Positions 24,681 through 32,677 are shown, counted from the first letter of the stretch. The stretch: 41,162 bases of DNA from Desulfotomaculum sp. (GCA_003485325.1 DMZI01000053.1:1-41162); one strand, 5' to 3'. Notes: a model not told the origin generated them from the letters alone. Numbers and translations: made by a program.

Positions 24681-25133
24681 CTATACCCCCCCTTTTTCCT
24701 GATCGGCGTAAACAAGAGCCCCGTTCGGGCAGTGACTTACGCAATAGGGTTTCTCAAATCCTTCACAGAGGTCGCATTTGGTCACCTTCTTATTCTCCTG
24801 GTCGATAATAATTCCCCCGTAAGGACAAACCAGCACGCAGCTGTAACATCCGACGCATTTCTCAGGATCGTGAATTACCCTGCCGCTTGCGGAATCCTTG
24901 TATAAAGCGCCGCTGATACAGGCAAAAACGCAATCCGGCTCGGAGCAATGCCTGCACTGGAGAGCAAAAGTAACAGGCAGGCGCTCCTCCACGATAACCC
25001 TGCTTATAGCCGCGGGTTTTTCCAACAAAAAAGCTTTTAAGATGTCTTTCGTCCGGGAATGGGCTACCACACACCATATTTCACAAAGGTGGCAGCCTAT
25101 ACAGACCTCGGGTTTGATCAGAATTTTTCCCAT
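24681..25133 (-). CDS. Polyferredoxin, four [4Fe-4S] type (HycB-like)
   Basis: 150 residues with four cysteine clusters: CIGCHLCEIWC, CRHCSEPDCVFAC, CVGCYSCVLVC and CDLCEGFEKPYCVSHC. Small electron carriers of this type link oxidoreductases to partner enzymes. It is first in the split GOGAT operon and probably feeds the FMN subunit. The ATG at 25133 (AGGGGGG just before) fits the family; a longer frame back to 25217 would run through the leader hairpins and is rejected. Confidence 0.92.
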   Translation of the reverse strand: MGKILIKPEVCIGCHLCEIWCVVAHSRTKDILKAFLLEKPAAISRVIVEERLPVTFALQCRHCSEPDCVFACISGALYKDSASGRVIHDPEKCVGCYSCVLVCPYGGIIIDQENKKVTKCDLCEGFEKPYCVSHCPNGALVYADQEKGGV

Positions 25134-25157
25134 TTTAGCCCCCCTATAATCAAGGCT

Positions 25158-25263
25158 CAAAAAACAAAAACCCACGGCAGGTAACCGCGGGATAAATTCG
25201 CCGCATACTTGAGGCAAACATATCTCCAGTTTAAAAGAAACCTGCTCGTAGGCGTCATTGCCC
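25158..25263 (-). promoter_or_regulatory. Leader of glutamate synthase operon: ANTAR-like hairpin and terminator
   Basis: On the minus strand: hairpin GGGC-AATGAC-GCCT (25250-25263), with a six-base loop having A at position 1 and G at 4, then an intrinsic terminator CCCGCGG-TTACCTG-CCGTGGG (25171-25191) followed by TTTTTGTTTTTT. GCAGGT (25240-25245) can pair with ACCTGC (25177-25182) inside the terminator, giving an antiterminator. No separate promoter is obvious, so the leader may be read from glnA1 upstream. Confidence 0.55.
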
Positions 25264-25307
25264 TTTTGCCCGGCACATCTTGGCCTAATTTTTTAAAGGT
25301 GCGATTT

Positions 25308-26639
25308 TTAATATTTAGTCAGATATTCCTCTAATTCCCAGGGATGCACCTGTATCCGGTAACGCTCCCATTCAATTTTTTTGGCTTCCAAAAAGTGTTC
25401 TGTAATATGAGGCCCCAGCGCGTCCATGATCAGTTGATCGGCGGACAGCTTCTTCAGAGCCTCGGAAAGACTCTCCGGCAGGCTGCCTATGCCAAATTTC
25501 TGACGCTCTTTTTGGGTCATCTCGTATATGTTCTGATCACACGGTAGCGGAGGCTGTATTTTCTTTTTAATCCCGTCCAAACCAGCCTTCAAACATACGG
25601 CCAAAGCAAGATACGGGTTGCAGGAAGGATCCGGACTCCTTAATTCGATCCTTGTAGACATACCTTTTTTGGCCGGCACGCGGATTAAAGGGCTCCGGTT
25701 CCGTGAAGACCAGGCTACATAAACAGGCGCCTCGTAACCTGAAACAAGCCGCTTATACGAATTTACCGTCGGATTTGTAACTGCAGTAATAGCCTGTATA
25801 TGGTCCATCAACCCGCCAATATAATTCAGGCAGGTTTCACTCAGCTGAAGTGGAGCGTCCGGGTCGTAAAACGAATTGGCCCCGTCCCTTATCAAAGATT
25901 GGTTCAGATGCATACCCGAACCCGGAAGCCCCACTATCGGTTTAGGCATAAAAGTTGCGTGCAGGCCGTGACGCTGAGCTATTGTACGGACTACAAACCT
26001 GAATGTGGCCACCCTGTCGGCGGTTTCCAGGGCATCAGCGTATTTAAAATCAATTTCGTGCTGGCCCGGCCCTACCTCATGATGAGAAGCCTCTACTTCA
26101 AAACCTAGCTCCTCCAGAGTTATAACCACATCACGCCGGGCGTCTTCGCCAAGATCCACAGGTGTTAAATCAAAATAACCCGCCTTATCATGCGTAATTG
26201 TTGTTGGCCGGCCGTCGCTGTCTACCTGGAACAGGAAAAACTCAGCTTCCGGTCCGACCATCATGTCATATCCCATTTCCTTTGCTTCTCGAACAGCTTT
26301 TCTAAGCACAAAGCGGGGATCCCCGATAAACGGTTGTCCGTCTGATGTATAAATATCGCAGATCAGCCGTGCAACCGCTCCCTCCCGGGGCCTCCAGGGG
26401 AAAACAACAAACGTGGAAGGATCCGGCCTTAAATACATGTCCGACTCTTCAATCCGCACAAACCCCTCAATTGACGAGCCGTCAAACATCAACTCCCCGT
26501 CTAATGCCTTCTCCAACTGCTCTACAGTAACAGAAACATTTTTTAACACCCCAAAGATATCGGTAAATTGAAGGCGGATAAATTTAACACCGAGTTCTTT
26601 GGCACGTTCTAGCACTTCATCGTTAGTCAGCTTCTCCAA
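25308..26639 (-). CDS. glnA: Glutamine synthetase type I (canonical copy 1)
   Basis: 443 residues, GSI-alpha length without the adenylylation loop. It makes glutamine from glutamate, ammonia and ATP as a dodecamer. All six metal ligands are present: Glu131 and Glu133 (GPEAEFF), Glu188 and Glu195 (SHHEVGPGQHE), His244 (GSGMHLN) and Glu332 (RIELRS). The flap glutamate is Glu303 (GYEAP). TTG 26639 is the start, with AAAGGGAG seven bases before. It has its own extended -10 promoter and an ANTAR-like leader, and lies upstream of the glutamate synthase operon. Confidence 0.96.
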   Translation of the reverse strand: MEKLTNDEVLERAKELGVKFIRLQFTDIFGVLKNVSVTVEQLEKALDGELMFDGSSIEGFVRIEESDMYLRPDPSTFVVFPWRPREGAVARLICDIYTSDGQPFIGDPRFVLRKAVREAKEMGYDMMVGPEAEFFLFQVDSDGRPTTITHDKAGYFDLTPVDLGEDARRDVVITLEELGFEVEASHHEVGPGQHEIDFKYADALETADRVATFRFVVRTIAQRHGLHATFMPKPIVGLPGSGMHLNQSLIRDGANSFYDPDAPLQLSETCLNYIGGLMDHIQAITAVTNPTVNSYKRLVSGYEAPVYVAWSSRNRSPLIRVPAKKGMSTRIELRSPDPSCNPYLALAVCLKAGLDGIKKKIQPPLPCDQNIYEMTQKERQKFGIGSLPESLSEALKKLSADQLIMDALGPHITEHFLEAKKIEWERYRIQVHPWELEEYLTKY

Positions 26640-26675
26640 CCTTTTTCTCCCTTTCGGCCAGGGCTAAATACTTAC

Positions 26676-26785
26676 AAAAAAAGACCTCATTCAGGTTGGT
26701 TTTATCTTACCTGTCATGAAGGCCCCATAGCCTAAATAAGTACGCCCTTGTACTTGTTTATTTACTTGTAGCTTTTATTATAGCA
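26676..26785 (-). promoter_or_regulatory. glnA1 promoter and ANTAR-type dual-hairpin leader
   Basis: Extended -10 box TGCTATAAT (26777-26785). Transcription should start near 26770. Hairpin P1, AAGTAC-AAGGGC-GTACTT (26738-26755), has a perfect six-pair stem and a six-base loop with A1 and G4. P2, AGGC-TATGGG-GCCT (26720-26733), has G4 but T at position 1. A long terminator follows: GGCCTTCATGACAGGT (26709-26724) pairs with ACCTGAATGAGGTCT (26682-26696), then a run of T. The 3' side of P2 is the base of the terminator, so both cannot form together. Confidence 0.7.
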
Positions 26786-26837
26786 TGTTTATTTTAAAAT
26801 AAAAGCATTTTTTGTAACTTCCTGAAAGTAATCAAGT

Positions 26838-28169
26838 CTAAAACATGGTTAGGTAATTTTCAATTTCCCAGGAATATATTCTGGTACGGTATGAATCCCA
26901 CTCTTTCCTTTTGGCTTCCATGAAATGCTCGAAAATATGCTCACCAAGCGCACCCTTGACTACTTCATCTTTCTCCAGCTCCAAAAGGGCTTCCTCCAGG
27001 CTTGCGGGCAGGCTGCTTATACCCAGTTCCAGCCTCTGTTGGGGGGTAAGCTCGTAAATATTCATGTTGCACTGCTCCGGGGGCTGGATTCGTTTTTCAA
27101 TACCGTCGAGGCCAGCCGCCAGGCAGGCAGCTATAGCCAGGTACGGGTTGCAGGAAGGATCCGGGCTCCTGAACTCTATGCGTGTTGAAAGCCCCCTCTT
27201 GGCAGGCACCCGGATCAGCGGACTCCTGTTGCGCTGGGCCCATGATATATAGACGGGCGCCTCGTAACCCGGGACCAGTCTTTTGTACGAGTTTACCGTG
27301 GGGCTTGCCACAGCGGCAATGGCTCTTGCATGCTGGAGCAGCCCGCCGACATAAAAGCACAAAGTATCACTCAAGCCTTCCGGGTCATTCTGATCAAAAA
27401 ATACGTTATCTCCGTTTTTAAAGAAGGACTGGTGCATATGCATGCCGCTTCCGTTTATCCCGTACACCGGTTTGGGCATAAAAGTTGCGTGCAAGCCATA
27501 ACGCTGGGCAATAGTACGCACTACAAACTTGAAGGTGGCTATTTTGTCCGCAGCATCCAGAGCATCGGTATACATGAAGTCAATCTCGTGCTGCCCGGGC
27601 GCTACCTCGTGATGAGAAGTCTCGATTTCAAAGCCCATTTCCTCCAGCGTCAGAACCATCGAACGCCGGGCATTTTCACCAAGGTCCGCAGGACTTAAGT
27701 CGAAATAACTTGCCCGGTCGTGAGTCTTAAGAGTGGGATTGCCTTGCTCATCCGTATAGAACATGAAAAATTCGCACTCCGGCCCTACTTTCATCGTATA
27801 GCCCTTCTTACTAGCCTTGGCGATTGCTCTTTTTAACGTATTACGCGGGCAGCCCTCGAAGGGAGTTCCGTCGGGCTGATAAACATCGCAGATCAACCGG
27901 GCAACTGCTCCGTCCCTGGGCCGCCAGGGGAATATGGCAAAAGTATCCGGATCGGGTCGCAAGTACATATCCGATTCTTCGATGCGGACAAAACCTTGGA
28001 TGGATGATGCGTCAAACATTAATTCCCCATCCAGGGCCTTCTCCAACTGCTCAACGGGAATCGCCATATTTTTTAAAACCCCCATAATGTCTGTAAACTG
28101 CAGCCGAATAAATTTTACACCCTGCTGTCTGGATAGAGCCAGGATTTCACTTTTCTTCTCCGAATTCAT
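26838..28169 (-). CDS. glnA: Glutamine synthetase type I (canonical copy 2)
   Basis: 443 residues from ATG 28169. This start is chosen over the ATG at 28178 because AGAAAGGA is eight bases away and directly abuts the earlier ATG. It aligns with the neighbouring copy without gaps through the active site; the metal ligands are intact (GPECEFF, SHHEVAPGQHE, GSGMHMH, RIEFRS) and so is GYEAP. The two copies are clearly paralogues in tandem. Two copies next to each other suggest different regulation or a division of labour between assimilation and control. A 13-bp perfect hairpin terminator and an ANTAR-like hairpin lie just upstream. Confidence 0.95.
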   Translation of the reverse strand: MNSEKKSEILALSRQQGVKFIRLQFTDIMGVLKNMAIPVEQLEKALDGELMFDASSIQGFVRIEESDMYLRPDPDTFAIFPWRPRDGAVARLICDVYQPDGTPFEGCPRNTLKRAIAKASKKGYTMKVGPECEFFMFYTDEQGNPTLKTHDRASYFDLSPADLGENARRSMVLTLEEMGFEIETSHHEVAPGQHEIDFMYTDALDAADKIATFKFVVRTIAQRYGLHATFMPKPVYGINGSGMHMHQSFFKNGDNVFFDQNDPEGLSDTLCFYVGGLLQHARAIAAVASPTVNSYKRLVPGYEAPVYISWAQRNRSPLIRVPAKRGLSTRIEFRSPDPSCNPYLAIAACLAAGLDGIEKRIQPPEQCNMNIYELTPQQRLELGISSLPASLEEALLELEKDEVVKGALGEHIFEHFMEAKRKEWDSYRTRIYSWEIENYLTMF

Positions 28170-28196
28170 TCCGATCATCCTTTCTATTTTTTAAAT

Positions 28197-28271
28197 AAAA
28201 AAGCCTTTTAAAAGGATCATCCCTTTTAAAAGGCGCCGTTGCCCTGTGTATATAAAACCGCTAAGCGGTTT
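28197..28271 (-). promoter_or_regulatory. glnA2 leader: ANTAR-type hairpin overlapping a 13-bp terminator
   Basis: P2 hairpin AGGGC-AACGGC-GCCTT (28230-28245): six-base loop with A1 and G4. Its 3' side is the base of the terminator GCCTTTTAAAAGG-GATGAT-CCTTTTAAAAGGC (28203-28234), a perfect 13-pair stem followed by six T. A further hairpin AAACCGC-TTA-GCGGTTT (28255-28271) covers the stop codon of the ANTAR gene; its loop does not fit the P1 pattern. No promoter was seen, so reading through from the ANTAR gene is likely. Confidence 0.7.
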
Positions 28272-28851
28272 ATTTTCTAAAGTTTTGTGTAAGTATAATT
28301 GCTTCAGCCACTTGACGCATTGTGACACGGCTGTTCATACTCTGTTTCTGAATTCTTTTGAATGCTTCATTCTCACCTATATTGAGGGTTTCCATCAGAA
28401 TTCCTTTTGCCTGTTCGACAATTTTACGGGCTGTTAGAGCTTCCTGCATTTCTTTAATTTTATTTTCAAGGGAAACAATTTCCTGGTAATTAGATAGGGA
28501 TATTTCAATAGCAGGCAGTAGATCGGCCTCTTCAACCGGTTTCATAAGAAACGCAGCTACCCGGGCGACTTTCGCTTTTTCCAGAAGAACCTGCGAATGT
28601 GAGCCGGCTAAAACAACAACCGGCGCAATCTTATCCTCATGCACTATCGCGGCTACTTCCAGACCATCCATGCCTGGCAGCTCAGCCCCGATAACCAAAA
28701 GGTCCGGCTGTCTGCTCCTGACCAGTTTGAGTGCGCTTACCCCGTCGACTGCTTCTCCAACTATAGAGTAACCAAGTTTAGTGAGCATAGTTTTGATATT
28801 TTTTCTTAATATCGGATCAGCGTCCACAAGTACAATCCGGCTTTCTGCCAT
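28270..28851 (-). CDS. ANTAR-domain regulator 1 with Asp-less receiver
   Basis: 193 residues: receiver domain about 5-120, short coiled coil 125-140, ANTAR RNA-binding domain about 135-190 (ARKIVEQAKGILMETLNIGENEAFKRIQKQSM, TMRQVAEAII). ANTAR proteins bind paired RNA hairpins and block terminators. In the receiver the phospho-acceptor position, four residues before Pro59, is Gly55 (LLVIGAELPG) where Asp is normal; Asp10 and Lys104 are kept. It is therefore unlikely to be switched by phosphorylation. The gene has its own promoter and the best dual-hairpin leader in the window, which suggests autoregulation. It lies just upstream of glnA2. Confidence 0.92.
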   Translation of the reverse strand: MAESRIVLVDADPILRKNIKTMLTKLGYSIVGEAVDGVSALKLVRSRQPDLLVIGAELPGMDGLEVAAIVHEDKIAPVVVLAGSHSQVLLEKAKVARVAAFLMKPVEEADLLPAIEISLSNYQEIVSLENKIKEMQEALTARKIVEQAKGILMETLNIGENEAFKRIQKQSMNSRVTMRQVAEAIILTQNFRK

Positions 28852-28883
28852 TGTTGCCCCCCCTCTCTGCTAAAATGGGGTAG

Positions 28884-29009
28884 AAAAAATGCCCATTAAA
28901 ACAGACTTTAAACGACCTGTTTCAGGGCATCGTTGCCTTTTTTTTGTACTTCTTTGTACTGATACAAACCAGTTCGATATATTATACCCTGTAACCATCC
29001 GGCAGGCAA
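28884..29009 (-). promoter_or_regulatory. Promoter and ANTAR-type dual-hairpin leader of regulator 1
   Basis: TTGCCT (29004-29009), 17 bp, TATAAT (28981-28986). Hairpin P1 is GTAC-AAAGAA-GTAC (28946-28959); P2 is GGC-AACGAT-GCC (28926-28937). Both loops have six bases with A1 and G4, and they are eight bases apart. The terminator pairs ATGCCC plus TGAAACAG (28917-28930) with CTGTTTTA plus GGGCAT (28889-28904) and ends in TTTTTT. P2 overlaps the terminator's 5' arm, so the two exclude each other. This is the arrangement known for EutV targets. Confidence 0.8.
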
Positions 29010-29070
29010 TATCTTCATTGATCGTCTGCCAATATTTTTTTAAATTGTGATTTCCAGGGCCAGCCGTGCT

Positions 29071-30318
29071 TTAAACCCAACCGCGGGCTTTAATCGCATC
29101 GGCTACACGTGAAACAGCAATTACATAAGCTGCCTGCCGCATGTCTATATTGTATTTTTTAGAAGCTTCAAGTACCGCATGATAAGCTTTGGTCATTTTC
29201 TTATCCAGGCGTTCGTAAACTTCTTCCTCTTCCCAGTAATACATGTAGAAGTTCTGTACCATCTCAAAATAGGAAACCGTTACACCGCCTGCGTTGCATA
29301 AGAAATCGGGAATTACATGAACCCCGTTCTTAAACAATATTGCATCCGCCTCCGGTGTCGTCGGACCGTTGGCCAGTTCAGCCGATATCTTTGCCTTGAT
29401 TCTGGGAGCGTTATCTTTTGTAATAACGTTTTCCAGGGCTGCCGGAACCAGTATATCCACGTCAAGTTCCAAAAGATCTTCGTTGGAAATAGGTTCAGCA
29501 TCCGGGAACGCGACAACGGAAGAAGTCCTGTTCTTGTATTCTGCCACTGCCGCCGCACTAAGGCCTTTTCTGTTGATGATACCGCCCTTGCTGTCACTGA
29601 CGGCGACAACTTTTGACCCGAACAGTTCTTCAAACAGGGAGTGAGCGAAGGAGCCTGCGTTGCCGTAACCCTGGATTGCTACTGTCGCATTCTTCAGGTC
29701 GATGCCAAGTTCCTTGGCTGCCTCGCGAATAGTTGTTAACCCGCCCCTTGCAGTGGCGTCGCCGCGTCCGGCTGAACCGCCGATGATTAAGGGCTTGCCG
29801 GTGATCACACCGAACTGATTTTTTTCATTTATTTTTGAAAACTCATCCATCATCCAGGCCATTATTTGCGGGGTGGTGTAAACGTCCGGCGCGGGGACAT
29901 CCTTTTCCGGGCCGATGAATTGACTTATCATATTGATGTATGCCCTGCTTAAACGTTCCAGCTCACCAGCAGACATCTGTTTCGGGTTGCAGATTACTCC
30001 ACCTTTTCCTCCGCCCAAAGGCACGTCGACAAGGGAGCATTTCCACGTCATCCAAGCGGCAAGGGCTCTTACGGTGTCAATTGTTTCTTCGGGATGAAAC
30101 CGTATTCCGCCTTTTGCCGGACCTCTTGCGTTGTTGTATTGAACCCTGAAACCCTGGAACACTTTGACAGATCCGTCGTCCATGCGGACAGGAATAGAAA
30201 CGTGGACTTCACGCATAGGAACCCGCAGCACTGCGTGAAGGCCCGGATCCAGGTCTAAAATTTTTGCGCACTGGTCTAACTGTTCTTGCGCAACCTCAAA
30301 AGGATTAACGTTTGACAT
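29071..30318 (-). CDS. gdhA: Glutamate dehydrogenase
   Basis: 415 residues of the Glu/Leu/Phe/Val dehydrogenase family (GDH-type length). It interconverts glutamate with 2-oxoglutarate and ammonia. The catalytic lysine is in PLGGGKGGV (about 103-111), the substrate-binding stretch is GPEKDVPAPDVYTTPQIMAW, and the NAD(P) motif GYGNAGSFA is near residue 220. GGAGG precedes the ATG. It follows the unusual glnA homologue by 82 bases in the same direction, so the two are probably co-transcribed. Confidence 0.95.
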   Translation of the reverse strand: MSNVNPFEVAQEQLDQCAKILDLDPGLHAVLRVPMREVHVSIPVRMDDGSVKVFQGFRVQYNNARGPAKGGIRFHPEETIDTVRALAAWMTWKCSLVDVPLGGGKGGVICNPKQMSAGELERLSRAYINMISQFIGPEKDVPAPDVYTTPQIMAWMMDEFSKINEKNQFGVITGKPLIIGGSAGRGDATARGGLTTIREAAKELGIDLKNATVAIQGYGNAGSFAHSLFEELFGSKVVAVSDSKGGIINRKGLSAAAVAEYKNRTSSVVAFPDAEPISNEDLLELDVDILVPAALENVITKDNAPRIKAKISAELANGPTTPEADAILFKNGVHVIPDFLCNAGGVTVSYFEMVQNFYMYYWEEEEVYERLDKKMTKAYHAVLEASKKYNIDMRQAAYVIAVSRVADAIKARGWV

Positions 30319-30400
30319 TTTATTCCTTTCCTCCTCAGTTGATTAGCCTTATATCTCAAACAAAAACTATTTTCCTTAAATCCCTCCCTTTTAGTCTTCT

Positions 30401-31711
30401 TTAATAGCAGGCCAGGTATTCATCCAGTTCCCACTGGTGAACCTGTGCTTGATAGCGATTCCACTCTTTCCTCTTACAGTTCAGATAGCAATCGCAAAGA
30501 TAACTGCCCAAGGCATTATGCAGGTAACCGTCGTTCTCAAACATTGTCAGTGAATCACTTAAATTTCCAGGTAATTTCTGAAGAACAGGCGCCATTTCCA
30601 AACCTTCTTCAACTGCCTGCGGCGGTGTTATTTCCTTGAGAACACCCTCTAAGCCCGCTGCAAGGCAGGCTGAAATTGTCAGGTAGGGGTTGGCGGCAGG
30701 GTCAGGACTGCGCATGATTACCTGTGCGTCGTTATCACGCTGGTCGGGGATCCTGATCATCGTATTTCTGTTCTGGAATGACCATCCCTTGATGGCCGGG
30801 GCAAGTTCATTAGAAACAAGGCGTTTGTAACTGTTCACCAAGGGGTTAGTAATGGCTGTTATAGCATCCGCATGCCTGATTAGGCCGGCAATAAAAGAAC
30901 CTGCGTTTTTGCTCAGGCCGAACGGTTCCTCAGGATCAACAAAAATATTTTGTTGTCCATTCCATAAAGAAAGGTTTAAATGCATGCCCGAGCCATTAAA
31001 AAATGAAAACGGCTTGGGCATAAAAGAGGCATGGAGGCCGTGCCGCTGGGCGATAGTTCGCACAACAAACTTAAAAGTTGCAATATTATCGGCCATATGA
31101 AGGGCATCGTCCTCTTTCAGAAAAATCTGGTTCTGCCCCGGGGATATCTCATGGTATGAGGCGGAAACATCAAACCCCATATCCTGCAGGGTGATGACCA
31201 TGTCCCGGCGTGCGTTTTCACCCAGATCGGCAGGACTTAAGTCGCAGTATCCCGCCTCATCATGAGTGACCAGAGTTGGTTTCCCCTGGTCGTTAAGTTG
31301 AAGAAGATAAAAATCGATGCCTGCCCCAAACCTTGGCACGTAACCGCTGCTTTCAGCCATCCGAAGATTTTTGCCAAGTATCTGCCGCGAACAGGCAGGA
31401 TGGGGATCTCCATGAGAGGTTACAGCATCGCAGATCATCCTGGCAACTGCGCCTTCCCTGGGCCGCCAGGGGAAAATAACAAAAGTAGAAGGATCGGGCT
31501 TAAGATAGATATCCTCAATCCTGTTATCCACCGAACCTTCAATTACCGAGCTATCAAAAAATATTTCCCCTTTGAGAGCCCTGGGCAGTTCATCCTTGGT
31601 AATAGCTATATTCTTAAATACTCCAAGAACATCGGTAAATTGCAGCCTGATAAACTGTACATTATCCTCACGGGCTCTTTCCAAAAGATCGTCTTCAGAA
31701 ATATAACTCAC
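30401..31711 (-). CDS. Glutamine synthetase-like protein lacking metal ligands
   Basis: 436 residues, colinear without gaps with the adjacent GlnA1 up to residue 340, but key positions are changed: Glu131 to Gly, Glu133 to Asp, Glu195 to Gln (GQNQ), Glu332 to Ile (VIMRS) and the flap Glu303 to Leu (NELAP). Glu188 (YHE) and His244 (GSGMH) remain. Four of the six canonical metal ligands are lost or altered, so normal GS activity is very unlikely. The reading frame is clean, so it is kept for something: perhaps a regulatory subunit or a gamma-glutamyl ligase with other chemistry. GTG start, AAAGGAG before it. It heads an operon with gdhA and has an ANTAR-like leader. Confidence 0.9.
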   Translation of the reverse strand: MSYISEDDLLERAREDNVQFIRLQFTDVLGVFKNIAITKDELPRALKGEIFFDSSVIEGSVDNRIEDIYLKPDPSTFVIFPWRPREGAVARMICDAVTSHGDPHPACSRQILGKNLRMAESSGYVPRFGAGIDFYLLQLNDQGKPTLVTHDEAGYCDLSPADLGENARRDMVITLQDMGFDVSASYHEISPGQNQIFLKEDDALHMADNIATFKFVVRTIAQRHGLHASFMPKPFSFFNGSGMHLNLSLWNGQQNIFVDPEEPFGLSKNAGSFIAGLIRHADAITAITNPLVNSYKRLVSNELAPAIKGWSFQNRNTMIRIPDQRDNDAQVIMRSPDPAANPYLTISACLAAGLEGVLKEITPPQAVEEGLEMAPVLQKLPGNLSDSLTMFENDGYLHNALGSYLCDCYLNCKRKEWNRYQAQVHQWELDEYLACY

Positions 31712-31745
31712 TTTTGTGCTCCTTTTTGTATTTTTTCTAGCATGT

Positions 31746-31862
31746 AAAAAGAAAACGCCTTAATTATCCAGTTTTTAAAACTGAAATAAAAAAGGACGCC
31801 TTTGCCCACTCATCGACTTTAAAAAACTATTGAAATTATAACAAAAGGCAAGATAAATTCAA
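31746..31862 (-). promoter_or_regulatory. Promoter and ANTAR-type leader of the glnA-like/gdhA unit
   Basis: TTGAAT (31857-31862), 16 bp, extended -10 TGTTATAAT (31835-31843). Hairpin GGGC-AAAGGC-GTCC (31794-31807) has a six-base loop with A1 and G4. Its 3' side GTCC belongs to the base of a long imperfect terminator (31746-31800), whose core is CAGTTTT/AAAACTG and whose tail is TTTTCTTTTT. The second hairpin of the pair is not obvious here. Confidence 0.65.
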
Positions 31863-31910
31863 GCCCCTGCCTTAAAAGAATACAGTATACACCGTTTACC
31901 GCGTTTTTTC

Positions 31911-32486
31911 TCATCTTTGCGCCGCCGCAACTATGCTTCTGGCTACTTTTACTATGGGCAGGCAGCTATCCATGCTTAAGTGCCGCATGAACCTGTATGC
32001 CTGTTCTTCGGTGAAGCCTCTGGTTTCCATAAGCAGTCCCTTTGCCTGTTCAACCAGCCTGCGCTCCTGGAGTCTTTTGCGCAGCTCGACAACCTGTTTT
32101 TGAAGATTGGTCACCCGTTCGAATCCGGCCATCGCCGTTTCCAGAACCGGAAGTATATTGACTTCCAGAAGTGTTCTGTTCAGCACCCCGTAAACGCCTG
32201 TTTTCCGAACCAGTTCGTCAACATCCTGATGGAGCGCGTCTACCGTAAGAACCACCGGCGCAACCATTTGTTCCCCGATAATCTCGGCGACATCCACATC
32301 TTCGCTGCCGGAAAGCCTGTGCTCAATTATAATCAGATTGGGATCCAATTGAAAGACCATCTGCAGGGTATGTTTACCCGAAGATGATTCACCGATTATG
32401 AGATACCCCGAGTGGATCAGAATATCCTTGAGCCTGCGGCGGAAGTTCAAATCGCTTTCAGAAATAAACACCCTGGAGCCACGCAA
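31911..32486 (-). CDS. ANTAR-domain regulator 2 with phosphomimetic receiver
   Basis: About 191 residues from TTG 32486, where GGGGTGG stands in ribosome-site position; an earlier TTG at 32504 adds six residues. Receiver about 5-115, then a coiled coil, then ANTAR about 135-188 (ERRLVEQAKGLLMETRGFTEEQAYRFMRHLSMDS). The phospho-acceptor position reads LIIIEHRL, with Glu in place of Asp, and the usual lysine is Asn (GVLNRT). Glu at this place often mimics the phosphorylated state, so the protein may be always on. It lies upstream of the glnA-like gene, in the same direction. No histidine kinase is present nearby. Confidence 0.9.
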   Translation of the reverse strand: MRGSRVFISESDLNFRRRLKDILIHSGYLIIGESSSGKHTLQMVFQLDPNLIIIEHRLSGSEDVDVAEIIGEQMVAPVVLTVDALHQDVDELVRKTGVYGVLNRTLLEVNILPVLETAMAGFERVTNLQKQVVELRKRLQERRLVEQAKGLLMETRGFTEEQAYRFMRHLSMDSCLPIVKVARSIVAAAQR

Positions 32487-32677
32487 GGCGCCACCCCAAT
32501 TCAAATTAGGTTAACAAAAAAATACCATAAAATATCCGCTATTTCAATTCTACAAACTGCAATCCGTCTTTTAATCGGTTATGAACTTTCTGGAAATGTC
32601 GAATTTAAGGGAACTTTTTTCTTATTTTAGATGTCTATCTATATAAATGAGTGATTAGTTGGAGCTCTTGTAATATT

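Noticed and set aside
24898..25217. N-terminal extension of the ferredoxin to 25217
   Set aside because: It would translate the terminator hairpin; the ATG at 25133 has the ribosome site and fits the family length.
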